From assembly GCF_048820975.1 (NCBI RefSeq), contig NZ_JBMEUF010000001.1, forward strand, positions 1,178,001-1,242,000: DNA of 64,000 bases, in the 5' to 3' direction. This stretch comes from Glaciecola sp048820975 (lineage in GTDB: Bacteria > Pseudomonadota > Gammaproteobacteria > Enterobacterales > Alteromonadaceae). The notes below the pieces were generated by a model. It made no database searches, was not told where the DNA came from, and worked only from the letters and a program-made list of their open reading frames with translations. Of the stretch, positions 63,821-64,000 are shown one piece after another. The position numbers and the translations under genes were made by a program. How positions within the stretch are numbered: the first letter of the stretch is position 1; every line of letters starts with the position of its first letter.

Positions 63821-63849
63821 TTGTCAAAAAAACGACATAAAACTGTCAT
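63821..63849 (+). promoter_or_regulatory. Pho-box-like triple repeat
   Basis: Three half-sites spaced 11 bases apart, TTGTCA (63821), ACGACA (63832) and CTGTCA (63843). The 63832-63849 part matches the PHO box consensus CTGTCATAWAWCTGTCAY at 15 of 18 positions. A TATACT hexamer follows at 63871. It would control a gene beyond the right edge. The remaining bases after mltF hold no gene. Confidence 0.5.
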
Positions 63850-64000
63850 TCATTTGGTGTATTTCTTGCTTATACTTAAGTCACGATTACATAAAATGTA
63901 ACGATAGATTGAATTTCCTATTCTATATATGGATACACTCGCTTTGCCGCTTAGCGGTTTAAACTAAAGTATAAAGTATTCTTTACAGCAATTATGAAAT

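Noticed and set aside
1..64000. tRNA or rRNA genes, CRISPR arrays, insertion sequences or prophage
   Set aside because: None was recognised on either strand. No regularly spaced repeats, transposase-like frames or tRNA-like cloverleaf segments were noticed by eye.

Overview
The window is almost entirely one polar-flagellum and chemotaxis locus from a marine-type gammaproteobacterium of the Alteromonadales. The genus is a guess (Glaciecola/Paraglaciecola/Alteromonas-like). The basis is the Vibrio/Pseudomonas-style gene order, the FlrABC regulators, FlhF/FleN polar placement genes, several short flagellins, the H-ring genes flgP and flgT, modest GC content and a PEP-CTERM protein.

Layout. From 1 to 24.3 kb everything except one gene is on the minus strand. 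In transcription order (high to low coordinates) this is flrA, flrBC, fliEFGHIJ, fliK, fliLMN, then fliOPQR-flhB-flhA-flhF-fleN and the first 68 codons of fliA. A plus-strand gene for a PEP-CTERM zinc metalloprotease sits between fliN and fliO and breaks the usual fliL-to-flhB order. From 24.5 to 31.4 kb lies a flagellin-glycosylation block: pseF, pseC, pseB, a 1191-residue Maf-type protein and a FliT-like gene. From 31.4 to 38 kb come fliS, fliD, flaG and three flagellin genes separated by unusually long, structured intergenic regions. From 38.3 to 49.3 kb are flgL to flgB, then cheR and cheV. From 51.4 kb the plus strand carries flgA, flgM, flgN and flgT, with flgP opposite. The right end holds non-flagellar or general genes: smrA, a GGDEF-EAL protein, purL and mltF, then a Pho-box-like sequence.

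Regulation can be read from the DNA. RpoN (sigma-54) -24/-12 motifs with GG-N10-GC spacing stand before fliE, flrB, fliO, flgB and flgF. Weaker candidates precede fliK and flhA. FliA (sigma-28) motifs (TAAA-N15-GNCGATA) stand before flagellin 1, flagellin 3 and flgM. This fits a cascade FlrA -> flrBC and early RpoN operons -> FliA/FlgM -> flagellins. FlrA keeps the LFRS motif used by FleQ-type proteins to bind c-di-GMP.

Most of the content is well-known machinery. The parts most worth a second look are the protease insertion with its compensating sigma-54 promoter and 18-bp palindrome, the flagellin intergenic regions (duplicated Shine-Dalgarno-containing repeat, long hairpins, two plus-strand sigma-54-like sites, a small ORF), the duplicated-domain Maf protein with an incomplete Pse pathway, and an attenuator-like structure ahead of flaG. 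All statements come from reading the sequence; no database search was run.
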